Below, one piece after another: positions 25,001 through 33,060 of a DNA stretch of 37,877 bases. Position 1 is the first letter of the stretch; each line of letters opens with the position of its first letter. The notes below the pieces were generated by a model. The model was not told the DNA's origin. It made no database searches and saw only the letters and a program-made list of their open reading frames with translations. The translations under genes were made by a program, and so were the position numbers. Source of the DNA: Pseudomonadota bacterium (GTDB lineage Bacteria; Myxococcota_A; UBA9042; GCA-2863065). The DNA lies in assembly GCA_947498315.1 (NCBI GenBank), contig CANMLD010000017.1, positions 1 through 37,877 of the forward strand, given 5' to 3'.

Positions 25001-25620
25001 TGGATCCGTCGGACGACGTGAAGGCGGCGGCGTCTCGTGCACTCGGGCGTTGTGGCCACCGCGCTCAGATCGAGGATCTGCGGGCGCTCGCGAGGAGCGC
25101 GACCGCGCCCGAAGTCCGACTCGCAGCGAGTCAGGCGCTCGCCGGACCTGCGCTTGGGGAGATCGCGCCGCTCCTCATCGCGCTCGCCGCCCCCGAAGCC
25201 GACGTGCGCCAAGGCGCCGCCGAAGAGCTGGGCTCTTTGGGCAACCCGAAGGCCATCGACTCGCTCCTCGCGACGCTCGGCGATGCGACGGCGTCCGTCC
25301 GCGGCGCCGCCCGCACGGCGCTCGTGAAGCTCGGCTGGCTCCCATTCGGCGTCAAGGCCTCCCCGGAAGCCCGCGGCTTCGACCGGTGGGTGAGCCGCGA
25401 GGAGCTGCGGCCGTTGGCGGTGGATACCCCGCAACGCGAGGTGATGGAGGCTGCCCTGGCCCACGTCGACGACGGGCTCCGCGCCGCGATCGCTGCCGGC
25501 CTTGGTCAGCTCGACGATCCAGCGGGCATTCCATCCCTAGATGAGTTGACGCGCGACCCGAACGAAGCAGTGCGAGGGGCGGCGCGAGACGCGCTCCGAA
25601 GGCTTTACTCAGGTGGCTGA
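22030..25620 (+). CDS. giant HEAT/PBS-lyase-like repeat protein
   Basis: 1196 residues if ATG 22030 is used; ATG 22111 is an alternative. HEAT-type helical repeats (pattern DPDxxVRxAAAxALxxIG) fill nearly the whole protein. Longer inserts recur between repeats: GW.P.GVK..P..R...RW..REE near 440 and 1100, and GW.....A..ALA..D...L..LG near 200 and 880. A low-complexity EPIAEA tract splits the protein near residue 650. HEAT solenoids serve as protein-binding scaffolds; no partner is evident. The first 12 residues come from the MITE and supply the basic part of a signal-like N-terminus (RRLRP, then GWLALALSLWFSG). The NADH dehydrogenase gene overlaps its end by 8 bp. Confidence 0.85.
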   Translation: MAISRRLRPTIQGWLALALSLWFSGIDMQSGTTTSGFHSFGAVAVALEVRLVDPDASVRAAAAKALLSIADRPGSPKPTVLERLETLPPVAQVALLKALTDPTTLPLILRLAGSPAASVRAAALRAAASVGNAAGDEQALSEIGARLEAALAQDESPAVRAAAVKAFEQVPSPGRVTALLGALGDPTVRETALAALEHTGWTAESDTGIALVALARADFTTLLGLGAAAVPFLAGALRDRDRDKESVLLRARALDTLSGIGPALGGAAALTAITLALDDAGSGARAAAARALCRFATVTPDSAVSKLIDLLRSDYDAIVRRNAAVAIGVTFRARQDHDLSSSDPALLTAVNSALKAAAVGDSDSTVRFAASESLAQLGDTARLLEELGSPDAETRRAAAVALGELVAEEAIDPLIKVLGDSTTPVRAAAFGALERIGWTPVGVKRHPADPRYSRWMTRAEQESRVAALNIEVAPELELVPETDPAELTLTGETEPEPVAPRAARPSPEERRTHVLAAQARLLQGDLRSTDALVRQAALEALGRTGNTELAALAVQHLSDPAAGVRRAAADALASLETSPGEPAPLARFWVALDRRAEAATLGVIAIPPLLEASTDPRADVRADALRHLAALGLVLAEPIAEAEPIAEAEPIAEAEPIAEPIAEPIAEADTAPEGNGALSVAPTLNSLLPEVEAALRLGLVDQDEHVRSVCVAGLLPLGDAVAPILGRLLGDPAATIRQQVGAALASLGPIGLDGLATALDAAAEIVREAAALAIPTSPQGTQLGESLSTRCRHDPATSVRVAAAGALGLMRLSPETLLSALEADRDFAVREAAATALGAFASVPPDGDDSIPEVLPGLIRALGDSYSVVRRATLAALARHGWYPEGAVAKAMLALSAGDWKTLVEVGPEAMPLLAQTLGERGLDSITAERRLRAAETVLTIGERHGVEHATALLGVALSDESWRVRKVAAAGAHRLGLTSLADPLLSLAKLDPSDDVKAAASRALGRCGHRAQIEDLRALARSATAPEVRLAASQALAGPALGEIAPLLIALAAPEADVRQGAAEELGSLGNPKAIDSLLATLGDATASVRGAARTALVKLGWLPFGVKASPEARGFDRWVSREELRPLAVDTPQREVMEAALAHVDDGLRAAIAAGLGQLDDPAGIPSLDELTRDPNEAVRGAARDALRRLYSGG
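23938..24034 (+). repeat. in-frame tandem repeat (EPIAEA)
   Basis: Six copies of GAGCCGATAGCC, four of them extended by GAAGCG or GAAGCC, giving a mix of 18 bp and 12 bp units. It encodes alternating EPIAEA and EPIA and forms an acidic, flexible hinge in the HEAT protein. The mixed unit length shows past slippage. Confidence 0.9.
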
Positions 25621-26896
25621 AGCGGTAGCCAAGACGCGGCCCCACGTCGTCATCATCGGCGGCGGCTTCGGTGGCCTCTACGCCGCAAAGACGCTACGCC
25701 GCGCCGACATCCTCATCACGCTCGTCGACCGCCGCAACCATCATCTCTTTCAGCCGCTCCTCTACTAGGTCGCAACGGCGGGCTTCGCCGCAACGGACAT
25801 CGCGTCGCCGATCCGAAAGATCATCGGCCGCAACCCGAACACCACCGTCCTGCTCGCCGAAGTGCTCAGCGTCGATCCCTTCAGGCGCCGAGTCGAGCTG
25901 CATGGCGGGCCGGCCCCGCTCGACTACGACGCGCTAATCGTGGCCGCTGGCGTGCGCCACGACTACTTCGGCCACCCAAAGTGGGAGCGGCACGCGCCGG
26001 GCCTCAAGAACCTCGAAGACGCGATGGCCATCCGCAGCCGCACGCTCCTGGCTTTCGAGCACGCCGAACGCGAGGTGGACCCGGCTCGGAAAGCGGCCGC
26101 ATTGACGTTCGTCGGCGGCGGCGCCGGCCCCACCGGCGTCGAGATGGCTGGCGCTATCGCCGAGATCGCGCGTCAGACGTTATCCGGCGACTTCCGGCGC
26201 ATCGATACCCGTTTGTTGCGCGTCGTCCTGCTCGAAGGCGGCCCCCGCGTGCTCGCTAGCTACGCGCCGGAGCTCTCGGGCGAGGCCAAGTCCTCACTGC
26301 TCGACCTCGGCGTGGAGGTGCGGCTCGGCGAACGCGTGACCTTGGTCGACGAACGCGGCGTGCAGCTCGGTTCTGGAGAGCGGATCGACGCCGAGACGGT
26401 GGTTTGGGCCGCTGGGGTAGCGGCGTCGCCGATCGGCGCCCAGCTCGGTGGCGAGACCGACCGACTGGGCCGCGTCAAGGCCGCGCCAAACCAGTCGGTG
26501 CCGGCGCACCCCGAGATCTACGCGGTGGGCGACCTCATCGCGATGGAGCAGGACGGCCAATCGCTCCCTGGCGTCGCCCAGGTCGCCATCCAGAGCGGCC
26601 GGCTAGCCGCGTTGAACGCCTTCGCGCGGATGCAAGGCCGCGTCAAGCAACCATTTCGTTATGTGGACACGGGCTCACTCGCGAGCATTGGCCGCAAGCG
26701 CGCCATCGCTCAGGTGGGCTCGATGCGCCTCTCTGGCTTCGTGGCCTGGCTACTCTGGCTCTTCGTTCACGTCTTGTTCCTGATTGGCTTCAAAAATCGC
26801 ATCAGCGTGTTCTTGAACTGGGCCTGGGCCTACTTCACCTTCCAGCGTGGTGCCCGCATCGTGCTCACTGAGGGTACGAAGACAGACCGTTCGTAA
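25613..26896 (+). pseudogene. type II NADH dehydrogenase interrupted by one TAG codon
   Basis: From GTG 25613 (GAAGG upstream) the frame encodes an NDH-2-like flavoprotein of about 427 residues. It has FAD motif GGGFGGL (16-22), NAD motif FVGGGAGPTGVE (about 165), YAVGDL near 302 and the quinone-site motif AQVAIQ near 322. A hydrophobic C-terminal segment, SGFVAWLLWLFVHVLFLIG, is for membrane attachment. Codon 52 (25766-25768) is TAG exactly where the family has Gln, in HHLFQPLLY-[Q]-VATAG; CAG to TAG is a single change. Everything after it is intact, so the lesion is recent, an error, or read through. Internal restart at ATG 25862 would lack the FAD site and should be inactive. Confidence 0.85.
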
Positions 26897-27862
26897 CCGC
26901 CGCCGCAACGTCGCCGCCAGCCCGAGCCCAACCCCACCCGTCGCAGCCACCAGGGCGTCGTAACGCGCCCAGGCTGCTTCCTCCCCATCACGGCGTCGCA
27001 TCGCCCGCAGGAGCGTGTTCTTGGGCGTGTGTTCTGACGGCACGAACTCCGTCGGCCGCACCTCGTAGCCCGCCGCTTCGAGGAGCTGAACACGCATGGC
27101 GTCGGTGAGCTGCGCAGCGAGCTGACGGCGCAGTTGCGGCGCGCCCCATATCGGCGCGAAAGCCCCCGACGCCCCTGAATCAGCGAGCCCAGCCCAGCCT
27201 CGCGCCAACTCAGCCTGACAACAAGGTGCGACCGCGATGAGCGGCACCCCCATCCGCACACCCAACGCGATGGCGTCGCAGGTCGCGGTGTCACACGCAT
27301 GGAGCGCGATGACGCCGTGGATGTCTGCAGGCCGCCCGAAGGCGGAACGCCACGCCTCAGGCACGTCTACGTGCACGAGCGACGACGCCAAGAAGGCGGC
27401 GCTCCCTTCAAGCCCCGCCGCCGACGCCCGACGCCGACACTCACCGATGACGGCTGGATCGCGGTCGATGCCGAGGACTCGCAGCGGCGCCCCCGCGGGG
27501 GCGCCCTCGCGCGCTCGAAAACACTCTACGAGGAGGAGGCTCAGGTACGAACGGCCGCAGCCGGCGTCGATCAGGTTGAGCGGTCCGTAGCGGTCGGCGA
27601 GTTCACGAAGGGCTGGCCGAAGCGTCGCCACCATGTGGTTGATTTGAAAGTACTTTCGCACCTGCGCTGGCGGCATGGACGCGTCGCGATGCAGTAGTCC
27701 GAGCGCCCGGAGGAGGACGGGCGACTCGCGCGGCGAGAGCGCGGCTGTCTTTCCTCGGAGCAGCGCCTCGGTGCGATCGGCAGTCCAGTAGGCGCGAGCG
27801 AGCGATGCGAACTCGGTTTGCCAATGGTTGCGCGTCTCGATCGAAACCTCGGGTGTCGTCAT
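26750..27862 (-). CDS. SAM-dependent methyltransferase (Methyltransf_32-like)
   Basis: 370 residues from ATG 27862. Motif I is LIDAGCGRSYLSLLL near 98, with LRVLGIDRDPAVI after it. HGVIALHACDTATCDAI followed by LIAVAPCCQAEL is the HACD...PCC signature of the Methyltransf_32 family (the group containing GSTCD), which acts on RNA or unknown targets. The last 49 codons lie antisense to the 3' end of the NADH dehydrogenase gene (147 bp overlap) and have no motif of the family. The original stop was probably lost and the tail extended. It is divergent from the outer-membrane-like gene. Confidence 0.8.
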   Translation of the reverse strand: MTTPEVSIETRNHWQTEFASLARAYWTADRTEALLRGKTAALSPRESPVLLRALGLLHRDASMPPAQVRKYFQINHMVATLRPALRELADRYGPLNLIDAGCGRSYLSLLLVECFRAREGAPAGAPLRVLGIDRDPAVIGECRRRASAAGLEGSAAFLASSLVHVDVPEAWRSAFGRPADIHGVIALHACDTATCDAIALGVRMGVPLIAVAPCCQAELARGWAGLADSGASGAFAPIWGAPQLRRQLAAQLTDAMRVQLLEAAGYEVRPTEFVPSEHTPKNTLLRAMRRRDGEEAAWARYDALVAATGGVGLGLAATLRRRLRTVCLRTLSEHDAGTTLEGEVGPGPVQEHADAIFEANQEQDVNEEPE

Positions 27863-27963
27863 GTTCTACGGTACCTCCGACGGGAACCTCTACTCGACCG
27901 TGGCTTCATTCCGACTGCCGCGTGGAAATTGCCAATTGGGCAAACTCCTGGCCAGGATGGACC

Positions 27964-28536
27964 ATGAACTCGACCATACACCCCTTGCCTCACCTGCGCC
28001 GGCTCGCGCGGCTCTCGACGACATGCCTCCTCGTTGCGGCCCTCGGCAACCCTGGACCGGCGAGGGCGATGCACGGACTCGACCTCGACCCACAAGCGTC
28101 GCTATCGCTCTTCGTGAACCTGCCGGAAGCACGCGCGTTCGGCGGACTCGAGCTGCACGCCGCAGCGTCGGTGTTCGGGTTCGGTCTGACGGCCGCGATC
28201 GGCTGGGAACGCACGGCGCTTGTCGACTCGCTCCAGGATGGCGGCTACTACTTGGGCCAGGTCCAGCTCCGGCCCATGACCTGGGCCAACGACGAACGTT
28301 TCCACTTCATCGACTTCCACTTGGGTATTGGCGGCAGCATCGGCGGGCTCGTGGAGGAGGTGTTCCGAGCCGGCCTCGTGATGAGCTTCGGCGTCGACAT
28401 TGCGCTGATGCCGCCGGAAGGCCACATCGCTCACGCGGCGCTCACCATCGAGTATCGAGGGATTCTGCCGGCCGTGCCCGAAGGCATCACGGAATACTAC
28501 TTGATGCTCGGGCTCGGCTGGCGGGTGGCGTATTGA
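27964..28536 (+). CDS. small outer-membrane-barrel-like secreted protein
   Basis: 190 residues from ATG 27964 (AGGA upstream). The signal peptide ends near ARA (GNPGPARAMHG). The mature part alternates hydrophobic and polar residues in short strands with aromatic ends (ASLSLFVNL, VFGFGLTAAIGWE, YYLGQVQLRPM, FHFIDFHLGIGG, LVMSFGVDIALM, EYYLMLGLGWRVAY). It ends in an aromatic residue, as small outer-membrane beta-barrels often do. No family is recognised. The next gene is convergent, 18 bp away. Confidence 0.65.
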   Translation: MNSTIHPLPHLRRLARLSTTCLLVAALGNPGPARAMHGLDLDPQASLSLFVNLPEARAFGGLELHAAASVFGFGLTAAIGWERTALVDSLQDGGYYLGQVQLRPMTWANDERFHFIDFHLGIGGSIGGLVEEVFRAGLVMSFGVDIALMPPEGHIAHAALTIEYRGILPAVPEGITEYYLMLGLGWRVAY

Positions 28537-28554
28537 GCACGAAAGACGTGGGGA

Positions 28555-30219
28555 CTACCCCCAGATCACCGGCTTTTTGGCGGCGTACCAAGCGTCGAGC
28601 TTCGCGGCCACGTCGGCTTCGATACGAGTTCGCTTGATCTTCATGGTGGGCGTCAACATGCCATTCTCGATGGACCACGGCTGCGAGACGATGACGAACA
28701 TCCCCATCTCTTCGTAGTTCGAGAGCCCGGAGTTGACCTGCTTCAGCCACGCGGCGAGCTCGGTCTCGATACGCTGTTTTTCAGCGGGATCGTTGACCTT
28801 TCCGCGTATGTCCTCGGCGAGGACGACGAGCGCGTAGGCGGTCGGCTGGCCGACGCCCGAGACACATGACATCTCGATGAGCGGGTGCTCGTTGAGTCGG
28901 TTCTCGATCGGCGCCGGCGCGACGTACTTGCCCTTCGAGGTCTTGAAGAGCTCTTTGATTCGACCCGTGAGTCGGAGGAGGCCGTCTAAGCGACGCTCGC
29001 CCTTGTCTCCCGTGCGGAAGAAGCCGTCTGCCGTGAAGCTCTCGGCGTCGAGGTCGGGGCGCTTGTAGTAGCCGACCATCCTGCCCGCCGACTTGATGAG
29101 CACCTCACCTTCGTCGCTGATCTTCACCTCAACGCCGGGTAGCGGGACGCCGACGTAGCCCGGCAGGTTCTTTTCGACAGACGAGATGTGCGAGTAGGCG
29201 AAGTCCTCACTCATGGCGTAGCCCTCGAGCAAGTTGAGCCCGAGGCGGCGGTACCAGCTGATCAGCTCGGCCGGGATCGGCGCGGAGCCCGAGCCCGCGA
29301 GGCGCACGGAGTCGAGGCCGAGGCCGGTCAAGACCTTCTTGGCGACGATCTTGCCGAGGATTGGGATCTTCATCATGAAGTCGAGCTTCTTGGGCGGCAT
29401 CTTGGTGAAGACGCCGGCTTGGAACTTCAGCCAGAGGCGCGGCACCGAGATGAAGATGGTCGGGCGGGCGCGCTTCAGGTCCGCGACGAAGGTCTCGAGC
29501 GACTCGGCGAAGTAGATGTGCCCGCCGCCGACGAAAGAAGCGCACTCGACGTAAGCGCGCTCGAAGACGTGCGCGAGTGGCAGGTAGGAGAGCGCTCGGT
29601 CCTCACCGTTCGTGCCGATACGCGCCACGATGCCTTCGCTAGCGCGCGTCACGCCGCCGAAGTTGTGCATGACGCCCTTCGGCTGCCCCGTCGAGCCTGA
29701 CGTGTAGATGAGCATGGCGAGCTCGTCCGGCTGCCGTGCCGGACGTCCTTCGATGGGTGCAGTCCGCGCGACGATGGCGTCCCAGGTTTCGAAGGAGGTC
29801 TTTGGCGCGAGCGGGAACGCGATGCGGGGCATGTCGGCGGGGACGCCGGGCTCCTGCTGCGACCACGTGTCGAGCTTGCCGACGAAGAGCAGCTTGGCGT
29901 CGCTGTGATCGAGCACGAACCGCACGGTATCGGCGCTCTCGGTCGGGAAGATGGCGACCGTGGTGAAGCCGCCCATCCAGATGGCGAGCTCGGTCATGAA
30001 GAAGTGCGCGCAGTTCTTGGAGAGAATCGCGATCTTGTCGCCCCGCTGCAGCCCCAGGCTCTGGAGGTGCGCGGCCATTCGGCGCGCTTCACCGGCGACC
30101 TGAGACCAGGTGTAGTCAGTGCTCGCGCCGCCGCCGATGGGCTGGGTCAGGTAGACCGTGTTCGCAAGCGAGGCTTCCTTGTCATACACGTAGTCTAGGA
30201 TCAGCTTTTCAGCGGTCAT
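28555..30219 (-). CDS. long-chain acyl-CoA synthetase (AMP-forming)
   Basis: 554 residues from ATG 30219, chosen because GAGGAG lies six bases upstream. The P-loop is AMLIYTSGSTGQPKG, with later ANL-superfamily motifs LLEGYAMSE, GEVLIKS, DGFFRTGDKG, RLTGRIKELFKTSKGKYVAPAPIE and a C-terminal lid domain. This layout matches long-chain fatty acid:CoA ligases (FadD15 / LCFACS type), which make acyl-AMP and then acyl-CoA at the inner membrane. It could feed beta-oxidation or lipid synthesis. The putative lid Lys is replaced by, or lies near, the SKGKYV region, so activity is likely. Confidence 0.92.
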   Translation of the reverse strand: MTAEKLILDYVYDKEASLANTVYLTQPIGGGASTDYTWSQVAGEARRMAAHLQSLGLQRGDKIAILSKNCAHFFMTELAIWMGGFTTVAIFPTESADTVRFVLDHSDAKLLFVGKLDTWSQQEPGVPADMPRIAFPLAPKTSFETWDAIVARTAPIEGRPARQPDELAMLIYTSGSTGQPKGVMHNFGGVTRASEGIVARIGTNGEDRALSYLPLAHVFERAYVECASFVGGGHIYFAESLETFVADLKRARPTIFISVPRLWLKFQAGVFTKMPPKKLDFMMKIPILGKIVAKKVLTGLGLDSVRLAGSGSAPIPAELISWYRRLGLNLLEGYAMSEDFAYSHISSVEKNLPGYVGVPLPGVEVKISDEGEVLIKSAGRMVGYYKRPDLDAESFTADGFFRTGDKGERRLDGLLRLTGRIKELFKTSKGKYVAPAPIENRLNEHPLIEMSCVSGVGQPTAYALVVLAEDIRGKVNDPAEKQRIETELAAWLKQVNSGLSNYEEMGMFVIVSQPWSIENGMLTPTMKIKRTRIEADVAAKLDAWYAAKKPVIWG

Positions 30220-30348
30220 GATGCTCCTCATGGGCACACCCTAGTCAGGGCGGGATTGCAGTTCTGACGATGCAAAGTGCAGCAAGGTGGGTCTCAACTC
30301 AAGTCGGAATCGCCACTTTCGTGTCGTGTTGCCCGAGCCCTTGGCCAA

Positions 30349-31548
30349 TCACTCGCCCGTCGCCGCGATCGCCGCCAGGATGGTCCCCGTGAGAGAGAGC
30401 GCGGCTCCAGCGCCGTAAAGCGACCAGAAGCTGACCTCTTTGGCTTCGACTTCATCCCACACGTCCTCGCCAGCGTTGAGCTCCGACTCCACCTGGTCGG
30501 CCGCCAGCCCGTTGAGGACGCCGCCCACTACGAGGGCCGTGGCGCCTAAGCCGATCAGGCCCCAGTGCCACCATGCGGGCCCCCCGGTAGCGGCCAAGGC
30601 GACGCCATCGAAGGGCGCCGCGTCCTCAGCGAGCGCAACGTCGATCTTCCCAGCGATGTCCGACGCGTCACCCACGAGGCGGTCGACCCGACTACCGCGA
30701 TGCAGGCGGGCTTCGAGAGCCCCTGTCGTGTCACGCGTCAGCACGAGAGCCCAAGGGACGGTCCCTGCGGCCAAGAGCTCGGCTGTGAACTGCTCAGCCC
30801 GGGCGTTCGTGGTGACGCGCACGCGACCGTTCGTGTACACGGCGCCGAGCCGCCAAGCCGGGATGACGATGGAGCCGGAACGCGGGACAAGCAGCGAGGT
30901 CCGCTCAGTGTCGCAGCGCAGGATGACCGCCGCGGGTCCCAGTGGGAGTCGCACCGAGAGTCCGAGGCGCTCGATCCCAACCTCGAGCCCGCAGCCAGGT
31001 GGCGTGGCCTCACCCGGGGCGGCGGCGACGCTGACGAAGAGGATCGGCCCGAGCGGGCCTCGCTCCCGTTCCAACGCTTCGATGACGTCGGACGAGTAGC
31101 GCTGTACGTCGAGGGTGACCGCCGGTGCGCGTGCGGCGAGGAGCCCGATTGCCGCTTCGGCAAGCTCGGGCTGACCAGCGGTGAAAGCGATGTGGGCTGC
31201 GGACGCGAGCGCGTCAACCAGCCCCGGAGCCGCCCCGGGAGCGGCGCGCATGGCGGCGATCGCAGCTCTCAACAGCTCGAGGCACGCGGCAAGATCGGGG
31301 TCGGTGACGAAGCGGGCCTCGGCTTCGGAGAAGCGAGGGTCTAACGCCACCGAACCCGCCGAAGCCACGGCTCCCTCGAGCTCGGGCGGGAGGTAGGACA
31401 GCGGGAGTCCGGGCGCGTCGGCGTCGCCCACCGTGAGCACGAGCCCCGGACCGGTGGCCAGCGCAGTTCGGTCCGTGACGAGGAGCGCCTGTACAACTCC
31501 GATGAGCACGGCAAGTCGCGCCGAGACGGGCATGCAATCCAAGTACAT
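30349..31548 (-). CDS. exported protein of unknown function with two C-terminal TM segments
   Basis: 399 residues from ATG 31548 (AAGGAAG just upstream; ATG 31533 is also possible). An N-terminal signal (RLAVLIGVVQALLVTDRTALA) is followed by an Ala-rich helical region like TPR-type packing and then a beta-rich region. Two hydrophobic helices near the C-terminus (GLIGLGATALVVGGVLNG and LYGAGAALSLTGTILAAIAAT) flank an acidic VESELNAGEDVWDEVEAKEV loop. This layout is common among uncharacterised myxobacterial envelope proteins. No catalytic motif seen. It is divergent from the MFS gene over 125 bp. Confidence 0.7.
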   Translation of the reverse strand: MYLDCMPVSARLAVLIGVVQALLVTDRTALATGPGLVLTVGDADAPGLPLSYLPPELEGAVASAGSVALDPRFSEAEARFVTDPDLAACLELLRAAIAAMRAAPGAAPGLVDALASAAHIAFTAGQPELAEAAIGLLAARAPAVTLDVQRYSSDVIEALERERGPLGPILFVSVAAAPGEATPPGCGLEVGIERLGLSVRLPLGPAAVILRCDTERTSLLVPRSGSIVIPAWRLGAVYTNGRVRVTTNARAEQFTAELLAAGTVPWALVLTRDTTGALEARLHRGSRVDRLVGDASDIAGKIDVALAEDAAPFDGVALAATGGPAWWHWGLIGLGATALVVGGVLNGLAADQVESELNAGEDVWDEVEAKEVSFWSLYGAGAALSLTGTILAAIAATGE

Positions 31549-31673
31549 AGCTTCCTTTATGCCGAATCGGGGGGCGAGTGGAAAGAAACGGAGGGCGGTG
31601 ACCTGGGCTTTTGGTGACTTGGGCCTTGACCCAAACACGACGGGCGGCTTGACTGCCGCGCTTGAGCGCATCG

Positions 31674-32942
31674 ATGCCCGCCCCTCCGACGCGAGACAGC
31701 CAACCCCCGGCTGACCCCTACGCCGCGCTGCGAATCCCTGCGTATCGGGCGCTGATGGTCGGAATGTTCGGCGTCTTCTTGGCAACGCAGATCCAGACCA
31801 CGGTGCTTGGCCTTCAGGTCTACGAGCTCTCGCGTCGTACGCTCTCGGTCGGTGAGTCTGCGTGGCAGGTCGGCCTCGTTGGACTCGCGGAAGCGATCCC
31901 CTTTCTGTCCCTCACCCTCCTCGGCGGGTGGGCTTCTGACCGGTGGGACCGCCGAATCCTCAGCATCATCGGACTCTTGGGCCTCTCGAGTGCGGCGCTG
32001 TGGTTAGTCGTCGTGAACCTGAACGAAGCCACCACCACTTGGCCCTTCTTGGCCGTTCAGGCGGTCGCCGGGGCAGCACGCGCGCTGTTTCGGCCCGCCG
32101 CCACCGCCCTCGGCACCGAGCTCGTCCCGAGAGAACTCTACACGAACGCCGCGACCTGGCGCACGAACCTCTATCAGGTCGCGACGGTCAGCGGGCCCGC
32201 GCTCGGGGCCCTCCTGTACGCTGAGGTGGGGGCGATTTGGACATATACCGTCATGACTGGGGGGTTCGTGGTCGGGCTCTCGGCATTTCTGGTGATACGT
32301 TCGGCGCGTCGGCCCACGCCGAACACGGCGCCGATCCTGAACAGCCTGCGTGAGGGGATCGGGTTCGTTTTCAAAAACCAGATCCTGCTCGGCGCCCTCA
32401 GCCTCGATCTCTTTGCCGTACTGTTCGGCGGCGCCACGGCGCTGATCCCGGCTTTCGCACTCGATGTGCTCGACGCCGGACCCGAGTCGGTTGGATTGCT
32501 GCGTTCTGCACCCGCCGTCGGTGCGCTGGCGATGGGCCTATGGATCGCGCGAAAGGGCCCCTTTCGACGCGCCGGCGTGACGCTCTTCGGTTGCGTAGCG
32601 GCGTTCGGACTCACCTGGATCGGCTTCGCGCTGTCGCCGTATCTGTGGCTCAGCCTCGCGCTACTGGCCGCTGGCGGCGCGCTCGACTCGGTCTCGATAG
32701 TGCTGCGAGCGACGCTCGTTCAGGTCCACACCCCACCCGAGCTGATGGGTCGCGTCCTGGCCGTAAACAGCTTCTTCATCGGGAGTTCGAACGAGCTCGG
32801 TGCCTTCGAGTCAGGCGTCGCAGCGCGCTTTCTCGGCCTCGTACCGAGCGTGCTGGTCGGCGGCTGCCTGACCATCGCCACTGTCGGGGTCACGGCTGCG
32901 CTGACGCCAAAGCTCCGGAGGTTGGACCGAGTGCAGGGGTAG
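31674..32942 (+). CDS. MFS transporter (EntS/MFS_3-like exporter)
   Basis: 422 residues from ATG 31674 (TTG 31662 adds four residues). Twelve hydrophobic helices, with the MFS loop motif between helices 2 and 3 (GGWASDRWDRR) and AGAARALFRPAATALGTELVPRE in the first half. LMGRVLAVNSFF in the second half is the helix 10-11 pattern of the MFS_3 group that includes enterobactin exporter EntS. The substrate is unknown, and export of a small molecule is the usual role. It ends in TAG. Confidence 0.88.
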   Translation: MPAPPTRDSQPPADPYAALRIPAYRALMVGMFGVFLATQIQTTVLGLQVYELSRRTLSVGESAWQVGLVGLAEAIPFLSLTLLGGWASDRWDRRILSIIGLLGLSSAALWLVVVNLNEATTTWPFLAVQAVAGAARALFRPAATALGTELVPRELYTNAATWRTNLYQVATVSGPALGALLYAEVGAIWTYTVMTGGFVVGLSAFLVIRSARRPTPNTAPILNSLREGIGFVFKNQILLGALSLDLFAVLFGGATALIPAFALDVLDAGPESVGLLRSAPAVGALAMGLWIARKGPFRRAGVTLFGCVAAFGLTWIGFALSPYLWLSLALLAAGGALDSVSIVLRATLVQVHTPPELMGRVLAVNSFFIGSSNELGAFESGVAARFLGLVPSVLVGGCLTIATVGVTAALTPKLRRLDRVQG

Positions 32943-33060
32943 AAGGCGCTGGGCAAGCTCTCGCCCGTCGGGCAGACTTTGGGGAGAGGGGCTAAGCAAG
33001 ACGGACTAGGCAAGACAAGCGGCTACTCAGGGCCTCTCTATTGCGCGTAGTGAGGCGGTC

